Source: Dromiciops gliroides (lineage: Eukaryota; Chordata; Mammalia; Microbiotheria; Microbiotheriidae). Taken from it: 64,000 nt of DNA. Numbering within the stretch: position 1 is the first letter of the stretch; each line of letters opens with the position of its first letter. Below, piece by piece: positions 61,300 through 64,000 of this stretch. Location of the stretch: positions 301,080,885 through 301,144,884 of the forward strand of contig NC_057865.1 in NCBI RefSeq assembly GCF_019393635.1, in the 5' to 3' direction. A program made the position numbers and the translations under genes. The notes beneath the pieces were generated by a model. It was not told the origin of the DNA and ran no database searches. It worked only from the letters and a program-made list of their open reading frames with translations.

Positions 61300-63751
61300 T
61301 AAATAAAAATGATAATTTATAGAAGACTTTTTCTTTAAACAAACGAGGTTTTCTTAAAAAATGTCACAGGGCGACTCTGTTTTCATCAGTTCTCCACACA
61401 ACTGCTTTGTGGAACAAAAGTGACGCAGGAACGATTATTTACAGGTTCAAAGTAGACACCAGGTAGAAAATGAAGGTGGGCTTCTCTCGGTGCCGGGGAT
61501 GAAGCACCGAGCCCACCCAGAGCCGCGGGCTCCCCTCTCCTCCGGAGACCCACCCTCTGCTCTCGGTCTGCCCGGACAGACCCCTCCAGAGCAGAAACAG
61601 GAAGAGGAGAGGCGGCAGCTTCATGGGCATTGAATGTCAAAGCCAATCTGCTGGGCATCGGCGTGGTCAGTTTTCATCTCCCTTGCTCCTTAGAAGGAAT
61701 TCCAACTCAACCACCCCACTTCTCTTAAAGAAGTAGAATCCAATTCTGCCCCATAGGGCAAGGGCTTTATGAGGGTCAACAGCAGCAGCAAACGTGGCCG
61801 CACACACATCTGTGTCTGGCTACTGGGGCAAGGACCCCTTAAAGGGGCCCGAGGTCACCCACTATATCCTGACGAGATATCCCGCCAAAGCCAGCAGGAA
61901 AGAGCTGGGGGGCATCATTCCGGTGTCTCGGCCATGGGAAACCCCCCACCCTCCGAAGTCCTTCAGCTTCCAGTTTCCTCTTGTTAATGAGGGTCAAGGG
62001 TCAGATTTAGGTCTGGAACAGCACTGAGAGAAGGAAGGGGTGTCGCTGCAGAAGCAAGACCAGGAATCTGAGCCCCAAGAACAGGGTGGTCTTTGAGAAA
62101 GAAGAATAGAGGGACGGCCCCCCGGGTGGCGAGGTCACTGAGAAATGCAGCTTCTGGGCACTGACAGAGTCCAGGGCATCAGTCACCGGTGGTGGTGGGC
62201 ACATCATCAGGGTGGCTGATAAACAGGTTGATGAGCCCTGTTCTGAAGCGGCGAGTTCTCCCTGCCCTGATCTGGTAGCCAAGCCCTGGGGAGCCTGGGC
62301 ATGCCGTGCGTGCCCCGTGGGCTGGCCTTGGGCACAGAAACCACCCAAGCTCAAAGCCTTCTTCCCTTCCCAATCCCCAGAGGCGATGGTGATGCCCCAG
62401 GGGATCGATGGGACTAGGAAAGGTAAGAAGGGATGCTTCCCGATTCCTTTTCCAAACCAGCAAATTATGATCAGAGCAAAGGTAAAAATTCCATCTGAAA
62501 ATGATACAAAAATAAGAAAAAAACAGCTTGCTCTCTGTAAAAAATAGAATCTATTTCTTCAAAAAACGACTCTCACAAACATCCACAGGACGCAGGACAA
62601 GCTGGACAGGCTGGGGTGTGGCCAGAGGCTGATGCTTCAAAGGGCAAGGAGGTGACTTCCGAAGAAAGGTTCGTGCATCTTCCCTGCCCCGAGCAGAGAC
62701 CTGGCTCCAGGCCTGGGACTGGCAAGCCCTCAGACCAGCTTTGAATTCTGGTGAAGACAAAAGCCAGCCCAGGGCCCCTCCCGCCGAGGGGGTAATCTCT
62801 CCGTGGCGAGGCCAGAGGTTTTCGCTAAGGGCTGGTCCGGCTTTCTCTCCACCCCTACTTTCTTGTCCTGTGTGGACACACACATTTGCCCTTCGGTGTG
62901 TCTGGGACCAGGGATGGAGAGGAGGCGGGGCCAGGGCCAGGTCAAGCATCAGGCCCTGGGCCTAATTACACAGTATTCAAACGCTGCAAACATGGCCTAG
63001 AAATACTGTCACAGCAAAGGGCTCTGCCCAGCTCCCAAGCCCAGCGCACTCCAGTAGTGGGCGTGCCCTGGGGGCCTGGAATGGCAGGATGGGGGTGTGA
63101 ATGCTCGGTTCTCTCCCATTTCCCCCCAGTTTTACACTATCTCGGAGCCAAGCTGGCCATCTCCGCTTGACGATCAAGCTGTCGTCAGACTAATTTTAAC
63201 TACCCTACGCTACCAAGCACTTCCAGCGTTGTCATAGGAACCAAGGAGCCCAGAAGGCCCCGCCGTCCCTGTGTTGACAGAGGTGGGCTGGGGCCCTGCA
63301 ATGATTCCCGAGGGACCACCAGGCTCCCGGAGGCTTGGCCCACAGCAGGCACCAAAGAGAAGGCCAACACGGAGCTGAGGAAGGGAACGGAGCAAGCAAC
63401 GTGGGGGCTTTGGCAAAGGGCCAGAAAAGGGGGCGTTTCTCAGGACGGGGGTCCCAGCCCTGTAGGGCCTTCCATGAGATTCCCCTTTAAGACCTCCCCG
63501 CACAGAAGAGGAGGCAGCTCAGGGGAGTCAGGAGGGACAGATCTGCCAAAGGGCGCCGGGCAGCTTGTGTCTCCTGAACTGGACCCCCGTGTGACCCCCG
63601 AGGCCTTGGAGTGGGAGGAAAAATCTGTTGGCATCCCTCGCATGGAGCTTCACACTCATTCCTGACCCAATTCTTCTCCAGCGACCTCAGTGACGAGAAC
63701 CAGAAACAAGCTGTATTCCAGGCCTGAACCAGTGGAAGGGGCCCTGGGGGC

Positions 63752-63764
63752 GGGGGGGGGGGGG
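63752..63764. repeat. Poly-G run, 13 bases
   Basis: Homopolymer, length uncertain. Confidence 0.85.
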
Positions 63765-63914
63765 TCACCAGCACCAGCCCCTGAGGGCTTTGCAGGCTGG
63801 GAGGGGCTAAGGCCTGTCGAGGACCAAGGACTGGACCATCAGGCCTACGGCTGCCTTCTGGCTGCTCTGTGCATGTGGGACGCAATGGAGCCATGTGTGG
63901 TGACCAAGACAACA

Positions 63915-63988
63915 TGCCCCACTCATTCCAAGTGGGCACCCAGGCCCTCCCTGCCCCACTTATCCAGAGTGGGCACCCAGGCCCTCCC
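63915..63988. repeat. 37-bp tandem repeat, two copies
   Basis: TGCCCCACT starts at 63915 and 63952; both copies contain GTGGGCACCCAGGCCCTCCC. It may continue past the window. Confidence 0.88.
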
Positions 63989-64000
63989 TGCCTTTTCTCA

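Larger units (their letters stand above)
61275..64000 (-). other. Putative 3' UTR of a convergent gene, possibly GRAMD4
   Basis: A minus-strand poly(A) signal sits at the left end, and the stretch to the window edge holds no SINE or L1 that I recognise, much like the CERK 3' UTR. In human the gene convergent with CERK is GRAMD4. I could not identify any GRAMD4 coding exon, so the stop codon either lies beyond 64000 or was not recognised. Confidence 0.4.

Noticed and set aside
61386..63939. GRAMD4 coding exon on the minus strand
   Set aside because: Several minus-strand frames were read, but none showed a recognisable GRAM-domain protein segment bounded by splice sites.

Overview
The window looks like marsupial nuclear DNA, probably from an Australasian species. 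It holds at least 20 copies of a tRNA-headed CORE-SINE of the MAR1/WSINE type (head GGGGCAGCTAGGTGG, tail CCCCAATTGCCTC plus poly-A). It also holds several L1 3' ends, a half-L1, an ERV solo LTR and older MIR- and CR1/L3-like repeats. Nothing prokaryotic is present. The species assignment is inference from repeat type; the ceramide kinase gene is read directly from the sequence.

The left 38 kb is ceramide kinase (CERK) on the plus strand. I can place coding exons 2 to 13 (7428-7541, 8216-8338, 12472-12597, 15489-15552, 16592-16737, 24145-24219, 26718-26870, 28281-28386, 29052-29128, 32941-33146, 34544-34752, 35280-35352). All have AG acceptors and GT donors, and their phases join without a frameshift or internal stop. 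If exon 1 encodes the usual 47 residues plus one base, the protein is 537 residues, the length I know for human CERK. Exon 1, the promoter and any CpG island must lie beyond the left edge. A repeat-poor 3' UTR follows, ending at an AATAAA at 38111.

From 38.1 to 61.3 kb I see no convincing gene. It is retroelement-rich intergenic DNA: L1 3' ends on both strands, a HAL1-like element, SINEs with clear target duplications, a solo LTR with a 5-bp duplication, CR1/L3 remnants, microsatellites and a 31-bp minisatellite. At about 61.3 kb a minus-strand AATAAA with a GU-rich element downstream suggests the 3' end of a convergent gene. In human, CERK is convergent with GRAMD4, so GRAMD4 3' UTR is the natural guess, but I cannot place a GRAMD4 coding exon.

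I did not find a wholly new system. The best leads are a serial-insertion hotspot (46.6-49.4 kb) with four copies of one target sequence, a second such site at 45.1-45.95 kb, inverted SINE pairs inside CERK introns 2 and 10 that should form long RNA hairpins, a Gly-to-Arg change in the CERK nucleotide-binding loop, and an unidentified protein-like open stretch at 31.4-31.6 kb.
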